Below are positions 1-9,290 of a stretch of 21,453 nucleotides of DNA, piece by piece. Origin of the DNA: Purshia tridentata (lineage: Eukaryota > Streptophyta > Magnoliopsida > Rosales > Rosaceae); NCBI GenBank assembly GCA_003254885.1, contig QANT01007490.1, positions 1 through 21,453 on the forward strand, in the 5' to 3' direction. Positions within the stretch are counted from its first letter, which is position 1. Every line of letters begins with the position of its first letter. A program made the position numbers and the translations under genes. The notes beneath the pieces were generated by a model. That model saw only the letters and a list, made by a program, of their open reading frames with translations. It ran no database searches and was not told the origin of the DNA.

Positions 1-1000
1 GCCACATAAGTTGGAAAAAATTACACTAAAAAGATTATCGAGAAATAATATTTTCTTCCTGGAAAATGTTATAAGAAATCCTCATTTGTAGCTTTTAATA
101 CTTTTAAACGGAATATTTTATGAATTCGCAATGTAGAGTGTGTGAAATTGTATAGGAGTAAAATGAATTTCATTTCAAATTTTAATTTCGTTAGAGATGT
201 AGACTAAAATAATTAAAACTTAACAAAATTTTAATAATTTTAATTCGATAATATTTTGAAATCCAAAAAAAAAAATGAACATTTTTGAAAGTTAATTTCA
301 TGGAGTAACTTTAGCCGTTATAATTTCACATTGTTTGTACTTTTATTATCGATAATCCCTGTTAGTCTGCCGTTACTTTAATTTTTCTAAATGCTTTTTC
401 TCCCATATAATATGTGTATTGTTCATGCACGACATCAAAAAAACATGTTCATGCACACCAGGAACAAACCATTCTTTTGGATTCAGACTACCGTATATTT
501 CTTTGTTCAAATGTCCGTTTCTTAAGTTGATAAATTGTTTAAAAATGGGTTAAAATTAGAAATTGTATAGTTAAATTGTAAAAAATAAAATGGAAAAACA
601 AAATATTTTCAATAAAATTTTGAAATTGCTACAACAATAATTTAAAGAATTAAAAAGGAAAAAAGCTGTTTGGATCATGAAACTAAATATTGCGAGATGG
701 CCTTGTAAAATGAGAATTTATTCCATATTAATTATTAACTATTAAAGTATTAAGTTAAATATTTTCCTTTTTCTGCTTTTCCGAATGAAGAGAAAATTAA
801 AATATTACTTTTATAATGATGCAGACTGAGTAAGAGAGAGAAGAAAATGACGATGGTTTTGGTTTTGTTTATTCTGAGTGAGAGAGGACTGAGGACAGGG
901 TCAGGGAGGTCTGTTGTGGTGCGCTGTGTGCCCTCGTGATCCGTGCACAGTCTACGTGATATCCAAAGCCGACTTTAGCTAACAAGAAGAGTTGCAGCAG
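1..1000. other. Upstream intergenic DNA
   Basis: AT-rich, with many poly-A and poly-T runs and no convincing coding region. A short motif, tgttcatgcac, occurs twice near 420-455. From about 830 on, GA-rich and then more GC-balanced sequence appears, ending in an ACGT-core motif (tctacgtgat) near 951-960. This part is probably the proximal promoter of the DUF1005 gene. I see nothing else that can be supported. Confidence 0.5.
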
Positions 1001-1004
1001 CAAC

Positions 1005-1181
1005 AACAATAAATACCCACTTCCCATTTCTTTCTTTCTTAGCTAATCCCTCTATATCTCTCTCTCTTCTTGCTATTGCTAAGTTCCCATCAATCATTTA
1101 CTCATAACATTTATTGTACCCACATTCGTTTTCTCTCTGCTTTACCCTAAAAGAACGACCAAGAAAGATTTCTCTTATTGG
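1005..1181 (+). promoter_or_regulatory. Probable core promoter and CT-rich non-coding leader exon of the DUF1005 gene
   Basis: A weak TATA-like motif (ataaatac, about 1009-1016) is followed by a strongly pyrimidine-rich stretch (ctctatatctctctctcttc) typical of plant 5' leaders. The segment contains no ATG and ends at a good donor, ttattg|ggtaagt or ttattgg|gtaagt, with GT at 1182-1183. A matching acceptor (ccacag, ending 3956) lies 59 nt before the DUF1005 start codon. The exact transcription start cannot be read from sequence. Confidence 0.5.
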
Positions 1182-2860
1182 GTAAGTGTTTCTCTCTGTG
1201 GTCGTTGTTGTTCTTTTGTTGGGACTTCTTTTGCTGCACATGCTTTGCTGCTGAATTTTTGGTATTATTTGCTTCAGCTACTCCCTCCACAGCTTAGGTA
1301 ATCTGCTTATTGTCTGTTTTGTGCTATATGTTTCTAGCCTTTTAATATGTGACTCCCAGTCCTGGCTATAGTTTTGTCCAAAGTCTAAATTTTTTTTTTG
1401 TACTTCTGGGGCTTCCATTGGACTGAATTATGTACTTTCAGCTGGAACATGTTTGTGGGTTATGCTTAGTTTGTTGAAATTTTAACATGGTTGCCTTGTT
1501 TTAGTCTCAATGCTCTGTTGGATGCACAAATTTTGTTGTTGAGCATGTTGGTGATTTACCCAATTACTCCATTAATTAACTGCTTGAGATTCTGAAATTT
1601 ATTGCTGTTTTTAGTTGTAAATTTCAAGTGCAATTGATTCCTTAGAAGCCAAATTTCTTTTGGTGGATGAGAATTGAGAAACTGTCAAAAAAGAACAAAG
1701 GATATTGGGAAAGTTTCTACAGATCCATCCTTACTAATTAAACTTCAAAGAATTGACCATAACTAAATCAATCAGCTTAGGTGAAGCAAAAGTGCTTGTT
1801 ACTCTGTTAGTTTTTTATGTGTGTATGTTCTTTTATCTGTTTCTCAGTATATAATAGTGTGGTGAAGTTAAATTAGCTGACCTGAGTTTTTGCATTAGTG
1901 TGAAATTGATTCGAAGGCTTCCATGGGAGATTACTAATTCCATGATGATTAAAGAAAAATTGCAATGGAGTGCTTGCTTAAACTACCTACAGAAAAAAGG
2001 GGTGTTTTTTAAAACCTCGTATGGCTTCGAAAGTTTGACAAAGAGGCCAGATGAGGTCTTATGTTCATGAATTTTCTCAGATCCACATGGTTCTTTGTAT
2101 AAATGAAGTGAAATAGTGAAAAAAATTTAGACTTGGCTTTCTTTCTTTTAGCAGTTTTATGTAGATTTTTCTTCTATCTGCCTATCTTCTATTAGTATCC
2201 TTTTATTTTTTATGGGATTGGGAACTCTTGCAGAGATCGAGTAGGTGATTTTGGTATAGCTCCTGGGATTTCGGGCCATTTTACGCTCTTTCAAACAGTA
2301 GACTTTTCAACCATTCTGCTCGTGCTGGTGCCCCTAGAAATCCTTAGATATCTTGTCTCTTGCATTAGACACTGTCCAGCCATTCTGATTTCTGTGGTTA
2401 GTAGGAAGGTTCCATTAACCATTTTTAATTAAATTGCTTACTAGAGGAGGGACAAGTTTGCATTATAACATTGACCTCATACCTGTACCTGGTCGGGCCA
2501 TTTCTAAGTCTGCAATGTTTCTACCCTTGAGCACTTTGCTCTTTAGAGAGAACCTTAGGGAGCTTGATACTCAACCTAAACGCCAGCTGTTTAGATATAA
2601 TCTGTACATGTAACAAAAGTTACGGAGACTAATTGGTCTAAAGTCAGCAGAAGTTCTTGGGTTGTTCTTTTTAAGAATCAAAGTAAGAGAAGTTGCTATG
2701 TTATAACAACTCTTTTAAGTTCATTAATTTCTGAAGGCGTGAAACTAAAATCAATCACTTGGAATTTGAGTTATGATGTAAAATATTTCTATTTCTGCAT
2801 CGAAAATGAGTTTCCAACCTAAATAAATTGAAAGATTCAGAATTCCAGTCAGTTTTCGCA

Positions 2861-3059
2861 GTTTGTTTTTACCTTCTGTGTCACATTGTGGAGTAATTGA
2901 ATACAAAGTTGTTCACTTGATCAAGGAATGTGAATGAGAGTAATTGATTGAGCTGGTTTGTTTTTACCTTCTGTGTCACATCATGGAGTAATTGAACGCA
3001 AAGTTATTCACTTAATTAAGGAACATGAATGAGAGTAATAGATTGAGCTGGTTTGTTTT
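2861..3059 (+). repeat. 95-bp tandem duplication, 2.1 copies
   Basis: Unit 1 is 2861-2955 and unit 2 is 2956-3050, both exactly 95 bp. The first 9 bases of a third unit follow. The copies differ at 10 positions by my count, 9 of them transitions, with no indels. It lies inside the leader intron of the DUF1005 gene. Confidence 0.9.
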
Positions 3060-3162
3060 GTGGGTCTCAGGACAGATAATGCCAGTGATAAGGGACAGTG
3101 TAGGATTTCCCAAATGATTATCAGCTTATGATTGTGAGTTCAGCTATATGATCTTTTTGTGT

Positions 3163-3223
3163 ACATTTTTTTGGTAAAAATATTTTTGGTTACATTTTGT
3201 TTTGGTAAAAAATCTGTTTGGTT
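3163..3223 (+). repeat. Imperfect ~30-bp tandem duplication
   Basis: Two adjacent units share the order acatttt, ttttggtaaaaa, then ttggtt: 3163-3191 (29 bp) and 3192-3223 (32 bp). They differ by small indels in the T and A runs. Located in the leader intron. Confidence 0.7.
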
Positions 3224-3459
3224 ACATGATAATTGTACTTCTTTCCTTGTTTTTTCTTTAATGATTTAAAATAGTTATTAGAATGTTGATGGACAGGCTG
3301 TTACTCGGGCACAAATGACTAATGAATTCAAAATTTTTGACAAAAATCATCTAAGCCTTTGAAAACTTAAGTGTCATTCTATGCAGGTATATTTAAATAG
3401 ACTAATGGCGTAATTCCCATGTCTTCTCTGGTCCAAAACCCTGTCTTTCAGATGATTTC

Positions 3460-3634
3460 AGGGCCGGTCTTGAGATATTGGGGCTTGAGGTGAACCATAA
3501 AAATGGGGCCCTCAATCCTTCATGAAAATTACTTGGGCCTAACACAGTACATACGAGATCTATAAAATTTGGGAAGCCTCAACATTTCTGGGCACGAGGC
3601 TATTGCCTACTTCACCTACCCTCAGGACCACCCT
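3460..3634. mobile_element. Small TIR-bounded non-autonomous element (MITE-like)
   Basis: The left end reads agggccggtcttgag. The reverse complement of the right end reads agggtggtcctgag, so the termini are inverted repeats with one gap and two mismatches. The inside (about 145 bp) is G/C-richer than the flanks and has no coding capacity. The flanks agatgattt and agaagattt differ at one base and could be a decayed 9-bp target duplication. Similar ggccgg-type ends occur in plant repeats, but I cannot name the family. Confidence 0.45.
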
Positions 3635-3791
3635 AGAAGATTTTTTTCCATTTTTTTAACATTCCACCCAAAAATGCAGTCAATTAAAATCTCATGATAT
3701 ACTTGTCTGATTTTTTTTAGGTTTTAGACATTTTCTGTCTCTAACTTACTACATGTTACTATCACGCTAACATTTTTTCTTCATTCCTTTC

Positions 3792-3855
3792 AATCTTAGT
3801 TAGAAATAGAACCATAGGAAGAGAATCTTAGTTAGAAATAGAACCATAGGAAGAG
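3792..3855 (+). repeat. Perfect 32-bp tandem duplication
   Basis: Two identical copies, 3792-3823 and 3824-3855, each beginning aatcttagttagaaatagaa. Identity implies a recent duplication. It sits about 100 bp upstream of the leader-intron acceptor, where branch-point spacing could matter. Confidence 0.95.
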
Positions 3856-3976
3856 AAACTTGTAGCCACCAACATGTACTCTACTACTAAGATGCTACCA
3901 AATTTCATCACTTATTTTTGTGTGATCTAATTGTCACCTTTTTGCTGATCCCACAGGGTTTTTAATCTGTCCAAAT

Positions 3977-4009
3977 ATGGCTTTGGATAAAATGGAGAAA
4001 TTCTTGTGA
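3977..4009 (+). promoter_or_regulatory. Upstream ORF of 10 codons in the DUF1005 leader
   Basis: ATG at 3977 opens a frame encoding MALDKMEKFL, closed by TGA at 4007-4009, five bases before the main ATG at 4015. It lies downstream of the proposed leader acceptor, so it should be in the mature mRNA. It is in a different frame from the main ORF (offset 38 nt). Short upstream ORFs so close to the start usually lower translation and rely on leaky scanning or reinitiation; that effect is inferred. Confidence 0.55.
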
Positions 4010-4014
4010 CCAGA

Positions 4015-5966
4015 ATGGATCCTCAGACTTTTATTAGGTTGTCCATAGGCTCACTGGGATTGAGGTTTCCTGTAACAGCTTTGAAATCTGATAAATCTGG
4101 GATTCATGCATTCTCTTCTCCATGTTCGTGTGAAATTCGCCTTCGAGGATTCCCTGTGCAGACAGCATCAGTCCCCTTAGTATCTTCTCCTGAAGCTACA
4201 CCTGATTCTCATACCATTGCCTCAAGTTTTTATCTTGAAGATTCAGATGTAAAAGCAATGCTGGCACCTGGCTGTTTTTACAATCCTCATGCGTGTCTGG
4301 AGATTGCTGTTTTCACAGGTAGGAAGGGGTCCCATTGTGGTGTAGGGGTCAAAAGGCAGCAAATTGGGACATTTAGGCTGGATGTTGGTCCTGAATGGGG
4401 AGAAGGAAAGCCAGTGGTTCTTTTCAGTGGGTGGATAGGTATTGGCAGAAACAAGCAGGAGAGTGGGAAGCTAAATGTGGAGCTTCATTTGAAAGTAAGA
4501 CTTGATCCTGATCCAAGATATGTTTTCCAGTTTGATGATGCGACAAAACTGAGTCCTCAGATAGTTCAGCTTCAAGGCTCCATTAAGCAGCCTATTTTCA
4601 GCTGCAAGTTCAGCCGAGACAGGTGATGTGACTTATATGATCTCCTTAAATTTCAATAATTGTTTATAACTTTTGAATAGGCTACGGCCTACTCTCGTTC
4701 TCTTTGAGCAGTTCCAATTGATGCATGTCAGGGTTGTATAGCAGAGAAAAGAAAAAAAAAAAAAAAAAAGGAAAAAGAAACAAAGAAAAGGACAAGTACA
4801 TAATATTAATTGTATAGAACATTCCAATTGTCATAGAGTTTATTTTTTTCTTTCTTTGTTTCGTTTTTTAGACATTCAGCTTGTTTGTCAATTTCCATGT
4901 CCCCTGTCCACCTTTTTTTCTAGACCTCTTTTCTATTTCTGTTAGATAATTTTGGTTGTTCCTTTTCTTTTAATTTGATCCTTTAACATTGGCCTAGTCA
5001 GGAATCAAGCAGACATGGACGTACACACATAATATTATGTACATATAAATTTAAGATTTATTTAAACTTTTCAATTTGATCAAAGAATATAGAGTAAATT
5101 TTGAATACTCTATCAATATTAATAATTTTTGTTGCCAAAACTTGAATACAGTTTTAAAGTATAAATATCATGTATTATTGTCTCCTGCTATGAGCAAGTT
5201 CGTTTCCCATATTAACTTTCATTACGTATCAAATAAGTTTTTGATAGTTCAAAGGATTGACAGGGTTCCCCAGGTGGATCCATTGAGCACCTACTGGTCA
5301 GGCTCTGCTGACAGTCCTGATCTTGAAACAGAGAGAAGAGAGAGAAAGGGATGGAAGGTGAAGATTCATGATCTCTCTGGCTCGGCTGTTGCTGAAGCCT
5401 TTATAACAACTCCATTTGTGCCATCAACAGGTTGTGATTGGGTTTCGAGGTCCAACCCAGGAGTTTGGTTGATTGTTAGTCCTGACCCTTGCAGGCCTGA
5501 GAGCTGGCAGCCATGGGGAAAGCTTGAGGCATGGCGTGAACGTGGCAGCATCAGAGACTCCGTTTGCTGCCGATTTCGTCTTTTGTCTGAATGCCAGGAG
5601 GCAGGGGAACTTCTCATGTCTGAAATCCACATCAATGCGGAAAAGGGCGGGGAGTTTTTCATAGACACTGACAGACATATGCAAGCAGCAGCAGCAGCAG
5701 CAGCGGCAGCCAGTCCCATACCAAGCCCACAAAGCAGTGGAGACTTTGCTGCTTTGGGTCCAGTTGTTGGTGGTTTTGTCATGAGCTGCAGAGTGCAAGG
5801 GGAGGGTAAGAACAGCAAGCCATCGGTACAACTAGCCATGAGGCATGTGACGTGCGTGGAGGATGCTGCCATCTTCATGGCTCTTGCAGCTGCTGTTGAT
5901 CTCAGCATCGAGGCATGTAGGCCCTTCCGCCGGAAGATCAGGAAACCATCCTGCCATTCATTATGA
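4015..5966 (+). CDS. DUF1005 family protein, two coding exons
   Basis: Plant-specific protein of unknown biochemical function (DUF1005, Pfam PF06219; Arabidopsis relatives include At1g10020 and At4g29310). Coding exons are 4015-4622 and 5264-5966. The intron has GT at 4623 and ends cag at 5263, and the join AG|G restores an Arg codon at residue 203. The product is 436 residues, the usual family length. The N-terminus MDPQTFIRLSIGSLGLRF is the family signature. Later conserved stretches include LEIAVFTGR, WKVKIHDLSGS, TTPFVPSTGCDWVS, NPGVWLIV and a C-terminal block around FVMSCRVQGEG and VEDAAIFMALAAAVDLSIEACRPF. No signal peptide or obvious membrane span is seen. The ATG at 4015 is chosen because the family starts MDPQ. 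A 9-alanine run (residues 344-352) is a variable, probably disordered insertion. Family assignment is firm; function is unknown. Confidence 0.93.
4623..5263 (+). other. Intron of the DUF1005 gene
   Basis: 641 bp, donor ag|gtgatg and acceptor ttgacag. It holds a purine tract (about 4743-4799, mostly A with G), followed by a pyrimidine-rich stretch (4839-4975). Reading through the donor meets TGA at once (4624-4626), so retention would truncate the protein at residue 205. Confidence 0.88.
5685..5711 (+). repeat. In-frame GCN trinucleotide repeat coding for nine alanines
   Basis: Six GCA codons followed by GCG, GCA and GCC, residues 344-352 of the DUF1005 protein. The pure GCA part is prone to replication slippage, so repeat number may vary between alleles without breaking the frame. 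Confidence 0.95.
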
Positions 5967-6600
5967 AAATTTAAAAGATGAAAGGAAGGAAAAAGAATGG
6001 AGGTGATTAGTATCTATGCACTCAAAATAGATCTAGTTTTTCTTGATTGCTGTAACATCTGGCATTGTGTACAGGAAACTCTTGTTTACATCTCTTAAAG
6101 ACTGTTCAACTCATTCAGGGTAGCAGTAAGCTGAAATGGCATCATTATACATCATTTGGGGATTATTGTTTTTTTTTGGCACGGGCAAGGATGGGTAATT
6201 GGCAATACCACACTAACCAAAATGAATTTAAAATTTGGTGGATGTTATATTGCTAGCAAGCTCATTAGGACTTGTTTGCCATCATTTCCAAACATCAAAA
6301 TTTTAGTCCCACCCTTATTAGAACATGATGAATGGCATTCACTTTTTCTTGAGGTCATTTGGGGATGACTGATGAGGGATTTTCTTGAGAACTGAAAAGT
6401 ACTGTTCCTTTGGTAAAATTCTTACTTTTATAATTAAAGATAGAAAAGATGTATAGAAAAATCAGAACATAGGTGATAAAATCTAACTACCTTTTATAAC
6501 TCTTTCCATTGGAAGAAAACCCATAAGCCCCACAATCACCACGCTAAGCCATTGCTCAATCTCCTGTAACAAGGAACAGTTCCCACTTGATATGGTTTTT
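5967..6600 (+). other. 3' untranslated and downstream region of the DUF1005 gene
   Basis: After the TGA comes an A/G-rich stretch and then AT-rich DNA, consistent with a 3' UTR of a few hundred bases. I cannot place the cleavage site. Short reading frames here on both strands show no family resemblance and no codon bias. Confidence 0.4.
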
Positions 6601-6606
6601 ATGCCC

Positions 6607-6708
6607 AAGCTCAACAAACTAAACATAAGAACATAAAAGAAAGGCTTTAACAAGATAAACTCCCAAATCCCATTAATCACCACTTCAATCTCTATAATAT
6701 TTTTGGCC
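6607..6708 (+). repeat. Dispersed direct repeat, copy 1
   Basis: This block, running from aagctcaacaaact to the ggcc after tataatattttt, recurs at 7111-7218 in the same orientation with scattered substitutions and a few indels. Similarity may extend a little to the left (ttttatg..caagctc). The two copies lie about 504 bp apart. They are probably parts of a decayed repetitive element; no coding remnant is recognisable. Confidence 0.7.
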
Positions 6709-6826
6709 AGTCTTTGTCCTATACATATTGTTCTGATGGTGATCCTGAGCTCCAAATCCCAAACAGTGTTTTGCCACTTGGTTCATTTCATTTGATTGTC
6801 CATTCTTTTAAACCTTTTTTAATTTT

Positions 6827-6990
6827 CCTAGAATAAGAGGCTTTGCCTTAAATGTTAAAGTCTTTGCCTAGAATAATAGGCTTTGCCTTAAATGTTGGAT
6901 GGTTTTTAACTTTTAACTTAAGAAGTTGCACAGGCCGCCTTAAATGTTGGATGGTTTTTACTTAGGAAGTTGCACACGCCTACAAATACA
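6827..6990 (+). repeat. Nested local tandem repeats
   Basis: A 30-bp block (cctagaataa[g/t]aggctttg...) occurs at 6827-6856 and 6867-6896 with one mismatch. A second, overlapping block starting gccttaaatgttggatggtt occurs at 6885 and 6937, each followed by acttaagaagttgcaca or acttaggaagttgcaca. Two duplication periods (40 and 52 bp) therefore overlap. It lies between the two dispersed copies and may belong to the same old element. Confidence 0.8.
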
Positions 6991-7110
6991 TCAGAATCTT
7001 TCACAGGAAAAAAGGGCTACTAGGTTTCGTAGGCTGTCAAAAATCTTTTTCTTATTTGAATTTCCATTTTGAGGCCCAAATTAAGATGTAATGAGCTGTT
7101 TTTTATGATC

Positions 7111-7218
7111 AAGCTCAACAAATTAGACTAAATCAGACGAGCAGGAAAGAAAGGCCAAACAAGATAAAACTCCCAAGTCCCAATAATCACCCCTTGAATC
7201 TGTATAATATTTTAGGCC
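7111..7218 (+). repeat. Dispersed direct repeat, copy 2
   Basis: Second copy of the block at 6607-6708, same orientation. Shared landmarks in order are aagctcaacaaa, gaaagaaaggc, caagataaa, ctcccaa, cacc.cttgaatct and tataatatttt..ggcc. It carries several extra bases relative to copy 1. Confidence 0.7.
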
Positions 7219-7417
7219 CAAAATATCTCTATTATATTTTATAGCAGAGAAATGTTGAAGCACTAAGGATTGAGGAAAACCAGGTGTAGTAGAATCCCTA
7301 AAGTTGGTCAAAGTGAAGAGTTTTCTCTGGAATCTGGATCATTTCTAACGTCAAACACGACATTGAATGCATGTACTTTACTCCTATAGACAAATGAATA
7401 ATTTTTTCAAAGATGAT

Positions 7418-7575
7418 TTTAATAAAGGATAGCGATTTTCACACTCTTATTTTGTACACTTACCTTCCTCTCTTTTATTTTTTTACTTTCATTTGCTCAA
7501 TTCTCAAGGCATAAAAACAAAAGAAGGAGTGCAAATGTACAAAATTGGAGTGTTAAAATCATCACCTTTAATAAA
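7418..7575. mobile_element. MITE with long TIRs and 9-bp target duplication (Mutator-like)
   Basis: The element body is 7427-7566 (140 bp). Its left end ggatagcgattttcacactc pairs with the reverse complement of its right end, ggtgatgattttaacactc. The inverted similarity runs deep into the element (attttgtaca..tt), so it is almost entirely foldback. Both sides are flanked by the identical 9-mer tttaataaa (7418-7426 and 7567-7575). That 9-mer is not self-complementary, so it is a real direct duplication. A 9-bp duplication is typical of Mutator/MULE elements. No transposase is encoded, so movement would need one supplied elsewhere. Confidence 0.8.
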
Positions 7576-8400
7576 TATTCTAAAAAATAAACAGTTTCTA
7601 TTTTGAGCAGGCACTGCCAAATAAATATTGTGAAAAGTTTGAAGTATATGGAGATCATCCCTCACCCATAAATATATACGTATAGGTCCATGAAAACAAC
7701 ATAAAGGGCCACAAGATGAGGGTAAAACTGAGATTGTATTTTTGGTTCTGTAAGTACCAATTCAAGGATTATCTATAGACTTCTACCCAAAAACGAAAAG
7801 AAAAAAGGATTATCTATACACCCACTTATATTATGGACAACATACCAACATTATTAAAAATAAAAAATTGATCAATTTTAGGTTCTTTTTAAAAGCCGAA
7901 AAGTTATGATTTAATTTAAGTAATGCTTTGTATAATATATTGACCAAAAAAAAAAAAGTAAGGTCTTGCTTGCATATGATGAAAATTCTAGATTGAACTA
8001 TATTTAAAACAGTGGTACACAAATGAGGGGTCATTAATTATTAGGAACCAATATCCCATATTTGTAAAATCGTAAGAGAGGCATCATTCTTATTCTAGCT
8101 TCCAGCCTATTTCTTTCTGTTTTTTAATTAACCATTAATGTGTCACATGGTGTCTAACATATATAGGTAATAGCAATAATTGTCCCATAGTTCATCACAA
8201 TATTCCATCGGGATCAATTTTTCTTGATCAATTGATTACCTTGAAAAATTAAGCTACTGAAAGGAAGCTGGTGCATGTGATCTTGTACATTCCTACATGT
8301 ACTGATGGAGAGAGATAACTGATCCACAGATCGAGAATGGAGAGTTTAGGAGCAGTGGCAGCCTACATGATGGAGCACTCTAAGCTTATCTAGTCCCCCA
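7576..8400. other. Intergenic DNA, no gene seen
   Basis: AT-rich, with short poly-A runs (for example 7947-7958) and only short random reading frames. A small inverted repeat, gtacattcctacatgtac, lies near 8284-8302. GATA and TATC motifs cluster at 8310-8392, just upstream of the TATA box at 8408. Confidence 0.5.
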
Positions 8401-8407
8401 TTTTCTG

Positions 8408-8682
8408 TATAAATAGAGACGACACCGACCACCAGCCATGTCTCAACTCTCAACCCAAACAAAGCCTAGCTCACTGTACTGACCACCATTGCATCAATTT
8501 CTAATGCCATACCACCACCACCCTCTGCATCGATAATGAGCAACACCCCCCAACTCTCACCCAGCAACAAGCTAATGATGTCCAAAGCCTGCTCCAAGCA
8601 CATCAAATTCCCCACAATATACCCAAGCCCTGCTGGGTTATTCTACATCCAAGTTGAAATCCCACAGTGTGAACAATGCTAA
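8408..8682 (+). other. Candidate short transcription unit: TATA box, CA-rich leader, 48-codon ORF
   Basis: TATAAATA at 8408-8415 is a strong plant TATA box, and what follows is CA/CT-rich like a leader. A 10-codon ORF (ATG 8504, encoding MPYHHHPLHR) ends in TAA at 8534-8536. That stop overlaps by one base the ATG at 8536 of a 48-codon ORF that ends at 8682 (start MSNTPQLSPSN, Cys-rich end EIPQCEQC). I recognise no family, membrane segment or signal peptide. It could be a short peptide gene, a non-coding transcript, or chance. Confidence 0.25.
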
Positions 8683-9290
8683 TTTCCTGTGGTGGGTGAA
8701 CAAATGTTTGACCCGATCCACCAAATTTGAAGCTCTTACCGAGCACGACCCAATTTCATCCGACCAGCATTCTGAACCAATTTCAAGCCCCTCACAATGG
8801 AATTTGAAATCGATGATCACCACCCGAGTTAATTAAACTTGATGGTGCGTCCAAAATTGATGACCCGTGACCGGCTATCATTTTTCTGTTTCTCAATTGA
8901 GAATAAAAATCATCGAGCTTCTTCAATTCTCGGCTAAACCCTAAACCCGAAATCCTAATTTTCGGCTTCTGTGGTGGCACTCCCGCAACAATATCACGAT
9001 GTTGCATGTTGCTCATTAATTATGTAATTGCAAATTATTATAGTGATTTTTAAGTAATTGACCCTCTATCATATGACTATCTTTAAAATAAAAATAGAAA
9101 AAATAAATGACTAAAACAAGAAATATTTTCTCTTTTGATGACATACCCGATCCTTCCAAAAAAATAATAGAAAGAAAAGCCTGATAAGAAAATATATTTA
9201 AGATGAATAAATTCAATGTATTTGAAATAATACTATATACAAAAAAAATGTAATTAAAATAGAAAAGCATACCAACATTAAGGGTGTTTT
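8683..9290. other. Intergenic DNA with a telo-box, no supported gene
   Basis: Short frames exist on both strands (for example 74 codons on the minus strand, 8792-9016), but none resembles a known family. AAACCCTAA at 8936-8944, within ctaaaccctaaaccc, is a telo-box of the kind often found near plant transcription starts, yet no gene start is evident beside it. This could be a decayed gene edge. Confidence 0.35.

Larger units (their letters stand above)
1182..3956 (+). other. Probable 5'-leader intron of the DUF1005 gene (about 2.8 kb)
   Basis: Bounded by gtaagtg at the left and a tgctgatcccacag acceptor at the right. The interior is T-rich, has no long reading frame, and carries several tandem duplications plus one small TIR element, listed separately. 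Long leader introns near the promoter are common in plant genes and can raise expression; that role is inferred here. Extra small non-coding exons inside it cannot be excluded. Confidence 0.5.

Noticed and set aside
4633..4827. 64-codon minus-strand frame rich in Phe and Cys
   Set aside because: It is the complement of the intronic purine tract; low-complexity artefact.
5366..5908. Minus-strand reading frames of 180 and 135 codons
   Set aside because: They lie wholly antisense to the second DUF1005 exon and owe their openness to its codon use; one reads the GCA repeat as poly-Cys.
6483..6755. 90-codon minus-strand frame with hydrophobic stretches
   Set aside because: It overlaps the dispersed repeat, the second repeat copy does not keep the frame, and it resembles no family.
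8638..9016. Overlapping minus-strand frames of 61 and 74 codons, possibly a broken gene
   Set aside because: The two frames do not join into a recognisable protein and there is no family resemblance, so no pseudogene is claimed.
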